A DNA stretch of 64,000 nt from Geosiphon pyriformis (taxonomy: Eukaryota; Glomeromycota; Glomeromycetes; Archaeosporales; Geosiphonaceae). This document shows, in pieces, positions 13,421 to 25,657 of this stretch. Each line of letters begins with the position of its first letter. Position 1 is the stretch's first letter. Made by a program: the position numbers and the translations under genes. The stretch covers positions 335,905 through 399,904 of the forward strand of contig JAAOMT010000572.1 in the NCBI GenBank assembly GCA_016748015.1, written 5' to 3'. Under the pieces are notes generated by a model. The model was not told the DNA's origin. It saw only the letters and a program-made list of their open reading frames with translations, and did not search any database.

Positions 13421-15419
13421 TTGATTCAATAAATCACTTTCAAAATTGATACTTTTTTAAATAAAATTTTTTTGAAAACCAAGCATGAAACAAAATCATT
13501 AAATTTTCCTGTCTTTTTTCAACTCTGAGTTTTATTGTTAATTAAAACTCTAATTTTTAAAAGGTACTCACACCTGAAATAATTTAAAAACAAATTCTCA
13601 AATATCTTTTTGCAGAATTTTTATATCAAACAATATTTTTAAGAAAAGGCTGGCCTCGCTTAAAAAATTTAAGAAGCTTTCTGCTTTTATTCTCAAAATT
13701 AATGGTCTAATTCAATCTTGAAAACTTTTGTCTCAACAAGATTAATAGTAATACGCTTTCGGAAACAATTTGGTTTTTCTCGGAAAATCTTAAAAAGTCC
13801 ACTATTATCATATATTAAATGGCCGGTAAACTTGGCCCACCCGTCAATACTTTAAGGAAACACAGAGGAGAATCATACAACAGAAATCAAAAAGTTTTAA
13901 TGTAATAATAAATTTAATTTTTATTGTAAATGAGTTTAGTTATAAAAATTAGGCTGGAAAGTTTATTCTCAATTAAGTTTAAAGTTTTAAAGCAAACCAT
14001 TCAGAAAAATTAAAAGTTTCAAATTTAATATAGAATCCTTTTCCTTTTGAAAATGAGTTCTTAATTTGGTATCATGAAAGAATGATTGATGTATGTCGGC
14101 TTCGAAAAACCTAGCCCCAATTTTCTTAGAAATAATTCTAGTAGATCCCTTTAAGTTCTATTAACAACAGGCTCACCCGAGAAGAGAAGATGTCTCCCAA
14201 AAAAAATAAAAATTGAAAAACGCTTATATATAAGTTAGACGCTATTGGCAAACCTTAAAATGAGATTGGTCAAATACTAAATACAAAGATTCATGTGTTC
14301 ATATACCATTGATGCTGATTAATTAAACCATTGTAGGAGATTTTTAGGCAAAGGATTGAAAATAGGTAAAATGGTATGTATATTCATGGTCATTGGGCAC
14401 TTTATTTCTAAATTTTTGTTTATCAAGCTAATCTCATTCCTCAAGCTGGCGGTTCAGCATAACTTTTGGTTTGTGAATCCAACATTGATAATAAAGACGA
14501 ATCAAGAGTTTAATTTCCATAGAGTTAGAGCTCTTATTGTAACCTGAAATTTCAACAGCTAATATTCAATCTTCTAAAACTAGAGATATTTCGTTTCTAA
14601 ATCACCTTGGAAATTTCTATCATAAAAGCATTAATGATAAATTTTTTACTAATCATTTTCAATGTCATTACATAATAATCCGAACTTGGACCTTCACAAA
14701 GCCTTTATATCGACAGAGTTGCATTCAGCGATTCAAATCTGTTGAAGCCGATTCAAGTTTCACCTGCATTCCCTTAGAAAATGAAGAAAAGCTGTTGCGC
14801 CCTTTAAATATTGAGATGAATGAAAAAAGCACACCCAATGACTTAGAGTCAGGTGCCTTTCCTCATTGTATATAAAATTGGGCTTATTATTAGCAAGAAT
14901 TTTGATGTAATAACTAGTATGCGTTATGATTAGTGCTTTTTCTTTTAATCAAACTTCTTTTGTGTCCTTTTAATTTCATGGCATTTAAATTGAATTTGTT
15001 CTATTATTCTTTTTCTATTATAATTAAGTTATTTTTTTTGAGCTACATTTTACAAATTAAAATAATGGGATCCCGTAAAAACTTAATAAACAAAATAAAA
15101 GCTATGGAGTTTGGAAAGAATAACTAATCGATTTTGTATTGGAAGAAAGATAAAATTCGGTGAAATGGCATATTCTATTTCATGTTTTGATTTTACGAAT
15201 TTATCTTTCAACAGATATCTATAAATTTAATTTTAACTATTTTCAAGACAACTTTCATAAGAACTTTATGCCTTTTAGTGCAGAGTAAACAGTTATTGTC
15301 TAGCAATAGCCTCAAAATAATGGTGCGTGTTTTCTTGGAACTTATACGATAAAGCTAATGACAAAACATAAAGAATGTCAGCTATTGAATAATGAAAAGA
15401 AACATCCACTGAATGGCCT
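13421..15419. other. Mostly non-coding; two weak open stretches
   Basis: A plus-strand frame at 14356-14547 is hydrophobic (F-L-F-I-K-L-I-S-F-L block). A second plus-strand frame at about 14690-14873 has balanced, coding-like composition (C-I-P-L-E-N-E-E-K block) and ends at a TAA. They might be exons of a decayed membrane-protein gene, but I could not join them in frame with good splice sites. The rest shows nothing. Confidence 0.3.
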
Positions 15420-16759
15420 TGATCATTTATACTTCGATTTGGCCAGGTGATTGAATATGATCAAGGTGTCCCCTAACGACCGCAGCCATTACTTCATCAA
15501 TAAATGAAATGATGAGCGTGATTTTTCTAATAAATTCAAATCCGAAAATTGCAAATATGAAACAAGGAAGTAAGAGTCCAATCGTCATAAGAACTGCTTC
15601 CAAGAAGGCCACCCCAAAAGTTCCCTACTTAAAAACCGATAAACGTCGAGAACATTATTAGGGGTGTTGGGATGATGTTGCCGACAGCCAGTGCAGCAAG
15701 AAAGGTTTTGAAGTGTTAGCCAATTACTAAGATTTACGGATTCATTTTGAAGAAAGGGTATTACCGCCTGGAAATTTGATTTGAATTATTGTTAGCAATT
15801 TTAATGTAAAAAGAATTGAATCAAACTTTTTATGATATTGACTTAAATGAGAACCACCAAAGGAAAGTGAACCAGATAAAAGTCTCAAAACAAATATATG
15901 AGATGGATCCGAATTTGTTGCAATACCAACCCGAAAGCCAAAACCAGTATCTTTCGCTTCCGGTATTCTTTTATAAAAGACATAATTACGATAGAAAGCC
16001 ATTGAACAACCAAACCCATTGCTGCAACGTAGTACCATTGTTGTTCAATAAAATAAATGTGAGGCCAATTACAAACAATGTGATAAAATAATCCAGACGT
16101 AAAATGGTTTGAATGGAAGAAATTATAGCTAATGCGAAAAGAAAATAGCTAAACTTTTTTCTGTGAACAGCTCTTAAAACCATGGTCGCCACAACTGGTT
16201 GAATACCGTTGAATGATGCGTTGAAATAGTCGTTATGTGGTCCGACTAGAACATATAATAAGATGATAAAAGAGCACCAGAAAACCTGGTAAAATAAAGC
16301 CAAAACCACCAATAAAACCGCCAATTCGGCCGCCACAATGATATCCAAAAAAATTGCAACTGTTATAATCATAAAAAATTAATTTAACTTGATCTACGGT
16401 AAAAGTATTTAGAAATTATCAAAGAAAATGGAAAACTTCTACACTGTATAGACTCGCTTAAAATGATTCTCACTGATCCAATGCTGTTTATACACAAAGT
16501 CTTCTTTGAAACGAGCCACTTTGGCAGCAGTTCCTCCCCAAGCATGTATGCCGAATTTCAGAAAAAGGAGGAAAATCTTCCAATACAAAATTTGAGATAT
16601 CGAAGTGAGGATTTCTTCGTTTTCTTCATCGGTTGTTTGTGAGGTTTCAATTATGGTCGATTCTGACAATATATTCAACTTTGTCTTATTTAATTTTTGT
16701 TTTGCTTTGATTGGATACTTTTCATGATCATGTTCAATAAACAATCTTTCTAATTCCAT
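15420..16759 (-). pseudogene. Two-domain chromate transporter (CHR family), broken
   Basis: CHR proteins are membrane transporters, in bacteria and fungi linked to chromate and sulfate-type anions. The minus strand shows the hallmarks of both CHR halves. First half: F-L-K-F-G-I-H-A-W-G-G at about 16510-16560, then W-I-S-E-N-H-F; a glycine-rich membrane block G-G-R-I-G-G-F-I-G-G-F at about 16290-16340; and N-G-I-Q-P-V-V-A-T-M at about 16190-16215. Second half: L-S-F-G-G at about 15855, then P-F-L-Q-N-E-S, then V-G-N-I-I-P-T-P near 15670. It is interrupted. The LPGPE-type motif expected after the first F-G-G block is missing. At least two frame changes are needed, and a TAA at 15629-15631 sits where relatives of this repeat tend to carry Gln (Q in the G-F-Q-V-G-N context, from memory). 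I call it a recent pseudogene because the residue pattern is still clear. Confidence 0.75.
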
Positions 16760-17735
16760 CCCAATCCCTCCATTGGATAAATTGAGTCATTCTTAAGTTT
16801 AGTATAGTTGAAGTCAACAATGGTTGATACGCTATCGCGTAATCTTGGATGATTACTTGGTACCTCGAAGAGATGGTGTAGCTTCTGAAGTGGAATTGTT
16901 GGTATCCTGAAAAATTTCTTCAATGGAAGACATAATAAAAAGATTAACCAGAATTTTTGTTTCTAAAGAGAAACATTTCTTTCATCTCATTTTAAGTGAA
17001 TTCTTTGGGCACATTTCATAGGGCGTTTTAATTATTAAAATTATTATCAAACGCGAAATAACTCCCAACCATTTCATAAGAAAGCTTTTCGCACATATTG
17101 AGTTTCACTTTGGTAAATTTCTTTTTTCAGAAGATCAAAAATTTGTATTGAACCCATTCAAAGATTCTAGTTTTGATTGCATGAGAAAATGTATACTAAT
17201 GAATGGAAGTACGGCTGAATTTTCATAAAAACCCATTATGAATTGTCATACAGGTTCAAATTCATTATTTATATTTATATTTATATTAATAATTCAAAAT
17301 TTTGAAGTGAAACTTTGCATTGCAAAAGAATGACTTAAAATTAAGCTGTCGAAAACTTTCAGCGCTCAAATTTAATCGTGATTGAAATGAATCTAAAAAC
17401 TATTTTGTGCTGAAATTACTAAACCATAAACAAATAATGGAAAAAAGTTTCGCCACAGTTTAATTTTTGTTAGCCAAGGGGTCAATCTCCAAATAATAAT
17501 TTTAAAGGATTGCATGCCTTATTTCTCGCAAATGTATTTTCCGATTTATTTAGCCACTTTTTATTTGAAATTTTCAATTTTCAATTTTTTGGCGAAACTT
17601 CAGAGTAGAGTTTTACATGAAATGATGATTTTCATTTTTTTTCTCGGAATCCAAAATAATAATAATATAATTAATAATATAAATAAATACATGTCTACCA
17701 CTCCCAATAAATGTTCCACTAATTTACAAATTTGG
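16760..17735. other. Intergenic, AT-rich
   Basis: Separates the 3' end of the PY-motif gene (minus strand) from the 5' side of the chromate-transporter pseudogene (minus strand), so it probably held the latter's promoter. Short ATATTT repeats occur at 17265-17290. No gene is seen. Confidence 0.4.
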
Positions 17736-17738
17736 TTT

Positions 17739-18404
17739 TTACTGTTGAGCTGCAGCGTGACCAGCAATGATAAGCCCAAAAATTAGAAGCAAAATAACAA
17801 ATAGCAGGCCCCATTTTAATAATCCAACACCAGTACAATTCAAAGAGCCACCTAATCTCGAAAAATGTTTTGAAAATCCAGATTTGTGATATTGGCTTGA
17901 TAATTCTGATTTTTGACCAACTTCTATGGTTGCATAGGAAGGTAGTGGTTCAATAGTTCGTAGCAATGCGAAGCTGAAGATTGAGTGACGATTCCATGAT
18001 ATTGAGCTGCGATGATTATTTTGCAGGATATCTGGACTGGTGGCATAAGGTGGTGGTTCTGGTGATTCAACAAGGTTTGGTGACGAGGTCGTTGAGTTGA
18101 CATTTTGGTGAAGGAATTTCTTAAAGTGAGCTGGAGTTGGAATTGAGATTACTGAATAATATGGCCTATCATTACAAGTTTCTACTTGGGAAAGTGATGA
18201 ATAAAATTGTGAAATTTGCTCAGGGGGAATAAAGTTCAGTTTTTTCAAAGATAGAGGAGCAATCGAGTTGTGGCTTTTGAAATTTTGTAAGGTATTTAAA
18301 GGTGTAACACGCTCAATTGATTCATTTTTCAGTCCTGTCTTGTGGTTTCGTTTTCGCCAGCGTCGCATTTCTATGGTTTCGTGCGCTTTCACAGGAACTT
18401 TCAT
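17739..18404 (-). CDS. Tail-anchored protein with PY (PPxY) motif
   Basis: A single-exon gene of 221 residues. The N-terminus is basic (R-R-W-R-K-R-N-H-K) and the central part is polar and Pro/Ser-rich. A P-P-P-Y motif occurs at about residue 118, with an L-P-S-Y site at about residue 155. PPxY motifs bind WW domains of NEDD4/Rsp5-type ubiquitin ligases. The last 30 residues form one hydrophobic helix (L-L-K-W-G-L-L-F-V-I-L-L-L-I-F-G-L-I-I) followed by a short tail, with no signal peptide, as in a C-tail anchored protein. I infer a membrane adaptor or substrate of an Rsp5-like ligase in the ER/Golgi/vacuole system. No family was recognised. Two upstream in-frame ATGs are absent, so this start is the simplest. 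Confidence 0.7.
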   Translation of the reverse strand: MKVPVKAHETIEMRRWRKRNHKTGLKNESIERVTPLNTLQNFKSHNSIAPLSLKKLNFIPPEQISQFYSSLSQVETCNDRPYYSVISIPTPAHFKKFLHQNVNSTTSSPNLVESPEPPPYATSPDILQNNHRSSISWNRHSIFSFALLRTIEPLPSYATIEVGQKSELSSQYHKSGFSKHFSRLGGSLNCTGVGLLKWGLLFVILLLIFGLIIAGHAAAQQ

Positions 18405-19982
18405 TTTTAAGTATATTTTTAAAATAATATGAAGTTAAATAATGGTTTAGCACTTCAAATAAAAGAAAATCTTAATACTCAGAGTTTTAAATAAGCTTTT
18501 GTTGAGTTGGCTATATATTTGCAGAATGACTTGTTTCATCGCTGAGCCAGCAGCAACTGAAATAAATAAAAGACGGCAAAAACAAAATTTTTTACTTGGA
18601 AAACTAGATTTGCTGAAAAGCTTCATGAGTAACTTTCTAATAGTTCACATTAAATGGAGTTATTGTGTGTGGTTATCATTATCAAATTTGATAATACATC
18701 AAAGAATTGTGGTTGGTGTTTCATAAAATGTTTGGCGTAACTCAAATTTTTTTATAATAATCTTCAGCCAAACTATCCCCTCATTTCAAATTTTTCTGGA
18801 GACCCAATAAGAAATTAAACAAAATGCACAAATATTTTTTAATTTCAATTCTTTGAAATTAAATATAAGAAAATGGTTATTAAAAAATCCAAAAACATCA
18901 AATTTGTCCAACTGGTCGCTATTTTTTCCTTGCAAGCTAAACTGGTAGCATATCGTTCAAATATAAGCAAGAAAGAAAATTAAAAGCTCTTATTATTTGT
19001 GTTTCTAAACATAATTTAAGTCTATTTGTGCCTAAAAATAAATTTTTACGGTACACAAAAAGCTCATAATCATAAAAATAAGAGATTTGAAACTGCAATT
19101 GACTATAATAATTAAAAATACCAGTTTCGGCATGCTGCCGCATGAAAATTTCCACCAAGATTGCTCTTAATCTGCAAGGGTAATAAGATAGGCGTCAAAG
19201 ATTGAGCACATGATAAACGCGAGCTTAATTAGCTAGTACTTTTTACTCAAATTTAAATTTGTTTAGAAAAAAAATAATCTTGAAAGTTTGAAGCTTCCTT
19301 ATACTGGCAATTTTCTTTCAAAAGTTGCTTTAAAAACATTTGATCTCACAAAACCTAAAATTATGTAATATTTTTAACATTAATTGTTTATTTAAAATCT
19401 ATCTTAGCTTTGAGAGCCTTACTGGTCAACAAATAAATTGCACCATTTATGGCATTACAAGCTAATGTTATTTTAAAAGGATCATAAAAAACGACATTCA
19501 TTCTCGTCTACTCCTTGCTCAGAATAGTAAATTTTGCAAATTTGATTTGGATTTTCATCCAAAATTAAAAGGATTGCAAACTATGCAATTTAAATACTTT
19601 GCATTTTTTCTATTTATTTTCCCATTTCATCTGTTTTGCAACTCACTGGAATTTATAAACAAATACATTTCCAATCAAATACCGCTTGATTCACAACTCT
19701 TTGTGTTATGAAGCAAGTTCTTAGTGTACAGTAAAGTATATTACAATTATAACTTTTAAATTTTGAAGAACATTAATTTGCCAATCAAAGATCGCAGGTG
19801 TTGAGCCTATTGCACAAGTAAATGATCTTCATTGAAAATTTACAATCTAAGCCATCATCCTCATGACATAATATTTTAAAAAGCGTTTGTCATTTGCCTT
19901 TATTCTGTTGAGCATAAAATCCTTGGAATATCTTCAAAAATCTTCACATTTCAAAATATTTTGAAAAATTGACCAAGCTCAA
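18405..19982. other. Intergenic between divergent genes
   Basis: Contains the upstream regions of the PY-motif gene (leftward) and the Sel1 gene (rightward). Small frames on both strands (18499-18726, 18937-19158) lack motifs. No RNA gene was recognised. Confidence 0.4.
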
Positions 19983-20786
19983 ATGAGTGAACTGTCTAAA
20001 TATAACCTAAATTTAAGCCCTTTACAACCAATATCCAGAGCTGAAGTTTCAATAATCGAAGAGCTCTTGAGTATATATATTGAGGGTAAAAACCGCTGGG
20101 AATCCGACTTTGTTATTCGTGGAAACGTAAAGAAATGGCTTACTGCTGAAAATCAAGACCCACAGCATGTTTTCAAGTTGGTGAATAGTCAAAATAACAA
20201 TCCCAGATATTTGACTTTGCTTGCTTTTTTGAATTATTGTGGAATTGGTACAGAAAGCAACCACGAACAAACTTTTTATTGCTACAAAAAGGCAGCAGAT
20301 TATGGAGACCCTCTTGGGCAACAAGAAGTTGCATCCTGTTACCAACGATCTATTGGTACCAGGAATGATCGTCACCAAGCTTTTCTTTGGTATCAGAAAG
20401 CCGCAAATGCTGAATACGCAAGTGCTCAATGTCATCTTGGAAAATGTTATTTGATTGGTGCTGGAATAAAGTCTAATGGGCTACAAGCTGTTCACTGGCT
20501 TCAGAGATCATCAAAAGCCGGATTTAGAGAAGCACATTTTTTGCTTGGGTGGTGCTATGAATCGGGAAAAGGTGTTAAGGCGAATATGCGAAAAGCTTTT
20601 TTTTGTTACAAGATATCGGCTGATGCTGGGTACATTCCGGCGATACAAAATCGATCACGATGTTTGAAGCAGGGTCAAGGGACATTAAAAGATGTGCATG
20701 AAGCGATGAGAAATTATTCTAGATCGAATGAAAAAGGGAATTTGTTATTTGACTTGGGCTTTTTCGCTCTATTTCGATATATTTAA
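19983..20786 (+). CDS. Sel1-like repeat protein
   Basis: An intronless gene of 267 residues. After an N-terminal helical part of about 80 residues come four to five Sel1-like repeats of about 36 residues, a TPR-like alpha-helical solenoid used for protein binding. Each shows the typical pattern A-x(2)-W/Y-Y-x-K-A-A-x-x-G followed by A-x-x-x-L-G-x-C-Y and a G-x-G loop: for example C-Y-K-K-A-A-D-Y-G, then W-Y-Q-K-A-A-N-A, then A-Q-C-H-L-G-K-C-Y, then G-W-C-Y-E-S-G-K-G-V. In Glomeromycotina such repeats are often fused to kinase domains. Here no kinase domain is present, so this is a stand-alone scaffold. The final segment is shorter than a full repeat and ends in hydrophobic residues. Confidence 0.9.
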   Translation: MSELSKYNLNLSPLQPISRAEVSIIEELLSIYIEGKNRWESDFVIRGNVKKWLTAENQDPQHVFKLVNSQNNNPRYLTLLAFLNYCGIGTESNHEQTFYCYKKAADYGDPLGQQEVASCYQRSIGTRNDRHQAFLWYQKAANAEYASAQCHLGKCYLIGAGIKSNGLQAVHWLQRSSKAGFREAHFLLGWCYESGKGVKANMRKAFFCYKISADAGYIPAIQNRSRCLKQGQGTLKDVHEAMRNYSRSNEKGNLLFDLGFFALFRYI

Positions 20787-21428
20787 TGTGAAAATAATTT
20801 CTTGGGTGACTATTCATTCTTTTCTCAAAATTCGTTTTTTGTAAGAATTCTGGTCATTTAATATATTTCAATGCTCAATTTAAATTTTCTTTAAGCTTAC
20901 AATTGATTATTAAAAAGGAACCATGCTGTCTCCTGTGGGGTATCATAAGAAATAGGATGGGAGATTACTTATAGTTAACAATATTTTGGAGCATAAATTA
21001 CTTGCGGCTCGAAAATGACACTGCATTCGGGTATTAAGGTTGTTTCTGTGAGCCTGAAGCAAAACAATATGGGTAAAAGTCAGCTTTTTGAAGAATTACA
21101 TATTAATGATCTAAACTAGAGTTTTAGTAAAACAAATTTTCTCAAAGTTTAATCCAATAGCTATCTTTAAAATAGAAATCTTGATTCTCAATGTGATTGA
21201 GCCTTGAACTGATTGTAGGAGTAGGGAATTTTACGAAATACATATTTTTTTCATTGAAGAGGACACATTGAATTGGAGAAAATATTTTGTTAACATGATT
21301 CATGCATTTTAGATCAAATGCATCCAATTTTGGCTGTTGCGATTTATAAACATCTAAAAGGAAACTCGAGCTTTATATAGACCCATTCAATTTTCCAAAA
21401 AAATCAAAACTTGGTCAAGCTTTGAAAA
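20787..21428. other. Intergenic, Sel1 gene to dehydrogenase gene
   Basis: Both neighbours are on the plus strand, so this holds the 3' end of one and the promoter of the other. A 61-codon minus-strand frame (21142-21327) shows no motif. Confidence 0.4.
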
Positions 21429-22694
21429 ATGCTTTCTTTCATTAAAGACATCTCCCTATCCTACTTTAATTCCTTTGGAGAAGCTGTGACGGTTTTTCTT
21501 TTTATAACTTTTATTGGTATCCCAATCTCAATTTACCTTTTGCTAAATGATCTTTATGAAAACATATTTCAAAAAAATACAAATAAATTGATGAGGAAAC
21601 CGAAAACTATCGTAATAACTGGGGCGAGGTAGCTTGCCATTTTTCCTTTGACTCGTTTTCGTAAATTTGTGAAAGCTGATGAATCTTATACTTCAATCTA
21701 AGTTCAGGGATCGGAGCCGCACTTGCTGTTGATTATGCTGCTCCGAATATGGTCTTGGGGCTCTTGGCTCGTAATGAAGGTTACTTGTCGCTTATTATTC
21801 ACTTTTATAACTGGTTTTAGAATGTATATTCTTTGTAGTTTAAAATTTTATTTTTAGACCGGCTAAATTCAATTGCTAAAATTTGTGGTGAGCGAGGTGC
21901 AAAATGTCATATAATGCAAGTTGATATCTCAAACATTGAAGAGTTGGAAAGGGCTTTAAATTCATTTGATCAGTGCTACCCTATCGACTTATTTTTTGCT
22001 AATGCTGGTAAAAATTTGAATTTGAATATATTTTTTCATCTTTTGACCACTTTTAGCTTTGAAAATTTTCTCTGTAGGTCAGGTGGGAGTTACACGAGAC
22101 GATAGTGGCACAGTAGAATGGGTTGATGGGTGGCGACGTCTGTTTGAAGTTAATTATAGTGGTAATGTTGCAAGCATTATTACAGTATATAAAAGAATGA
22201 AAGAGAGAAAGGATGGACAAATTGCTGGTAAAAATTTTTGATGTGTTCTCTGTGTGGATTGACTGCTCTTAAATTTATTGAACTTATCATTTGCAGTTAT
22301 TTCTTCAATAACTGGTTACTTTGGCTCCCCGAATATGTGTTGGTACAATTCCACAAAAGCAGCTTTATCATCTTTCACACGAGACCTTAGAGACATTGCT
22401 CAAGCGGAAAGTATCAAAGTTTCGCTCATTGTACCAGGTATGATATCTACAGGTATGACCCTCGACCCTCGACAACCAATGCCATTGAGTATATCTTTCT
22501 TCGCCAATCCACAAAGGCTAGCCTATATCATCAGGAAAGGCCTCAAAAAAAACTTACCTTGTATTGGGTGGCCTTATAACCAAATGTTAAGCTTATTTGT
22601 AGTTTCTACCATGCCACATAGGATTATTTTGATCTTATCATGGATCTTGGGAAAAATGTTTCAACTTTTGGCCAATGATCCAGCATTGACATAG
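21429..22694 (+). CDS. Membrane short-chain dehydrogenase/reductase (SDR)
   Basis: Five exons (21429-21628, 21703-21779, 21858-22007, 22078-22227, 22297-22694) join exactly to 324 residues. An N-terminal hydrophobic segment (residues about 20-40) probably anchors it in a membrane. The Rossmann part follows: T-G-A-S-S-G-I-G, formed across intron 1, binds the dinucleotide; N-A-G stabilises the sheet; a catalytic Ser lies in I-S-S-I-T; and the Y-N-S-T-K (YxxxK) pair is present. The motif order and size match classical SDRs. A second hydrophobic stretch near the C-terminus (I-I-L-I-L-S-W-I-L-G) may be another membrane contact. Substrate is unknown. 3-ketosphinganine or steroid/lipid reductases share this layout, but the sequence alone does not decide. 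All four introns are GT-AG and 70-78 nt. Confidence 0.85.
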
Positions 22695-23580
22695 CTTCTC
22701 TCCTAGCTCAGAAAACCAAAATGCTATCAGATAAAAACTCGTCCTTTGTCCGGTTTTTATCTTGAGATAGATTCAGAGTCTAGAAAACATTTCTGTTGCT
22801 AAAATTAGATGTTTTTTTTTTGATTTTTAAAATAGGTTTGGACAGAGAGTATTTATTTAGAAAAAATTGAAATGAAGATTTTGATTTAAAATAATAATAA
22901 TTTGAAGTTCCATTTTGATTAATATTTTTTTCCCTTAATTACTGGGAAATGGAATAGAGTGAATATTGTTCTTTGCCTTTGAGAATGATTTTCGGATTGG
23001 CAAAAATCCAGGGAATGTAGATTTTTCTGCCATTTAAAATATGCCAAGACAGTCATTAATTGTAGAGCGGATGAAGAAACGGGTTTTAAATTAGGCAGGT
23101 AAATTCGGAATTTATGAATATTTAATAATTCAAAATTTGTTTTTCACTTGAATCGTAAAATATTTTTACTCTTTCTGTCGTGAAAAGCTTCATTTTCTTC
23201 AACAGACATTTCAAGTAGTACCAAGCCTTAACAGAAGCCGTAAAATATTCGATTTCATTGGTACCCTTATTTTCAGAAAGTATAACTAAAGAGACCTCTT
23301 TCGAAAAATTTATCTTTTTAAAAGTCTCAATTTATTTTGTTCAAGGATAAATAATAATAATAATAATAATAATAATAGTAATAGTTTACCATTTTTCTTA
23401 AACGTATTTTCTTTAAACTGAGATAGTGGAATTTCATTTAGAAATGAGAAATTTCATTGACACATCAAAATTTTAAGTAAAATTTTAGGCTTCAAAATTT
23501 ACAGAATTTATTATCTGGCTTTTTAAGTCAAAAGGAAAAAGCCATGCTTACACTCTATCTCTAGCTCCCATGATTTTAAG

Positions 23581-23602
23581 GTATAATGTGAACACATTAT
23601 AC
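23581..23602. other. Perfect 10-bp inverted repeat
   Basis: GTATAATGTG / CACATTATAC with two central A bases, a possible hairpin or dyad binding site. Confidence 0.85.
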
Positions 23603-25630
23603 TTGGGTTGAAAAAGCTCTAAATTATTTCAAGATTTTTTTCAAATTTGCTAAAAGCTTTGATGAAAATAAGATAAAAAAAACTACTCTCTATTACCCCT
23701 GATTAAAAGAAAAAAAAACCAAAGATAAATATTTTTATATTTCACACAAATCTTTGTTGTTAAAAACTCTATTTTTTTTTTAATTATAATTTGTGACAAG
23801 TTTTATATCTTAAAATTTCATTTAAAAATTTCATAATACTCTTTGAATTTCAAAAAAGATTTTGTAAAACATATATCGAGTCAAACAATTCTCAAAACAA
23901 AAAGATGACATGTTTTATAAAATTTGCAAATCCAAAAAAAAACATGAATAAAAATAAAAAGTTTGAAATAAGAAAATTTCTAATTATTTTGAATTTAAAT
24001 TCTTACTTTGATTCCAAAAATTGTTCAATAAAATTTATATTTTTTTAGATTGCAAAATTTTAAAATAACTAATAGAATAAAAATCTATTAGATAAATATT
24101 AAATTTTTTTTTTAAAATTAGATTTAAATTCCAAAATATTTCAGCCTATTTTAAAAACTGCTCATTAAAAATTTAAAAAGTGATTCATTTTAATTATCAT
24201 CTATAACATTTGATTAAACACAAAAAAAACCTACACTTTTAATTTAATTTAATTTTATTCGATTTCTACGTGAATTCGACAATCTTTGCATTTATTTATT
24301 TTTTATTTTGTAAACTAGGAAATAAATTTTGAGCATTTTCATTTATCCCGTTTTAATTTTTTATCAAGCTCTAATTTTATTAGGCTTAAATTTTTACTAC
24401 TAATGGTTCATTATTAATTCTATCAAAGAAACGTATAAGGTTAAATTTTCATTGCTTGTATTTTTTTCTTTTAAACAATTAATTTAAATATTATTTAATG
24501 CTCAATTTTTATGTAAATAAAGTTTAATTGTGTAAAAAAAAAGATTTTTAGATCATAAAATTGAGTTAGCTGAACACATTTGAGTTCAAAAACTTTTGTG
24601 TATCACTCTGCATATAAATTTAAAACTGTCCACACTTAATCCTTAAATTTAAATGAAATATATGAAGTAATTTTTAATTGCTATATTTGTCCAATTCTAA
24701 TAATAATAATAATAATAATAATTAAAATAATTGAGATATATATTAGAGATTTTACATCATTATTCGTGTAAAATAAACAAACATTAAACGGTTTTCAAAC
24801 GGTTTTCGAACGTTTTTTGTGCTAAAATTCTAAAGTTTTGTTACATAAAATTATCACATGATTGACGTTATGACCAAGAATTATAATTCCATTTAACGTT
24901 AAAGAAACATTAATTTTGCTAGCTTGTCAGCAAATGCTGATAACCTGCGATTCCTTTCATCGATTTTTCATATCTGAAATTCTCAACAAAGAATCATTTG
25001 AATTTTTAACGTGTTACCGATGCGTTCAACCGATTTCGAAAGCTATTTGGTTTGTACATTAAAAGAAAATTTTTATTACATGCAAGCAAAAAGGCTATTT
25101 TATTGACACAGTGTTACACACAATGGTTGAAAAATATTTGAATGGTTTGAGATAATATAATGCTTAGCTAACTGTTCATAAAATAAACTCAATATAAACA
25201 TAAATTTTACTATGTCGGCATTGGCCGAAAATTTATAATGTAATGTAGCGGGAGAAGGTTTCATGGCCACAAATTATAAAAGACTCTAAGCCTATGTGAT
25301 GAATTGTTGTGTGAAATTCACAAGGAGAAAATCTAGCCTAAATAATGAAAAAATAGAGCGAAAGGAAATAAATACAAATCTTTATGCATACATCTAAATC
25401 GGCGATTTTTTCAAAAAATCAAAAGAAACTTTATCGAAGTTGAGCATAATAAAAAGTGATAAACAAGAATCATATTGGTTGATTTAAAATGAAAAAAGTA
25501 GGGATTTTCTCCAAGGCAAGAATATCATTAAATTCTTAGAATTTTCTTATACGTGGAGGAATATACGCGATTATTAAAAAGAAAGATAGAATTTTTAAAG
25601 TATTGAATCAAATGGGTGAGTATGGAGGGT

Positions 25631-25646
25631 GTGTGTGTGTGTGTGA
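25631..25646. repeat. (GT)n microsatellite
   Basis: Eight GT units just beyond the 3' end of the first Myb gene. Confidence 0.9.
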
Positions 25647-25657
25647 AGGGTCATAAG

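Larger units (their letters stand above)
22695..25657. other. AT-rich intergenic, with (TAA)n and a palindrome
   Basis: Non-coding. It holds TAA microsatellites at 23347-23388 and 24698-24722, a perfect 10-bp palindrome at 23581-23602, and a short ACGGTTTTC direct repeat near 24788-24812. From 24.9 to 25.6 kb it is less AT-rich, with no frame. Confidence 0.4.

Noticed and set aside
20049-20435. 128-codon minus-strand frame
   Set aside because: Shadow of the Sel1-repeat gene, whose repeats are clear on the plus strand.
21429-22694. Naming the dehydrogenase as 3-ketosphinganine reductase
   Set aside because: The SDR motifs are present, but the residues around the active site do not decide the substrate.
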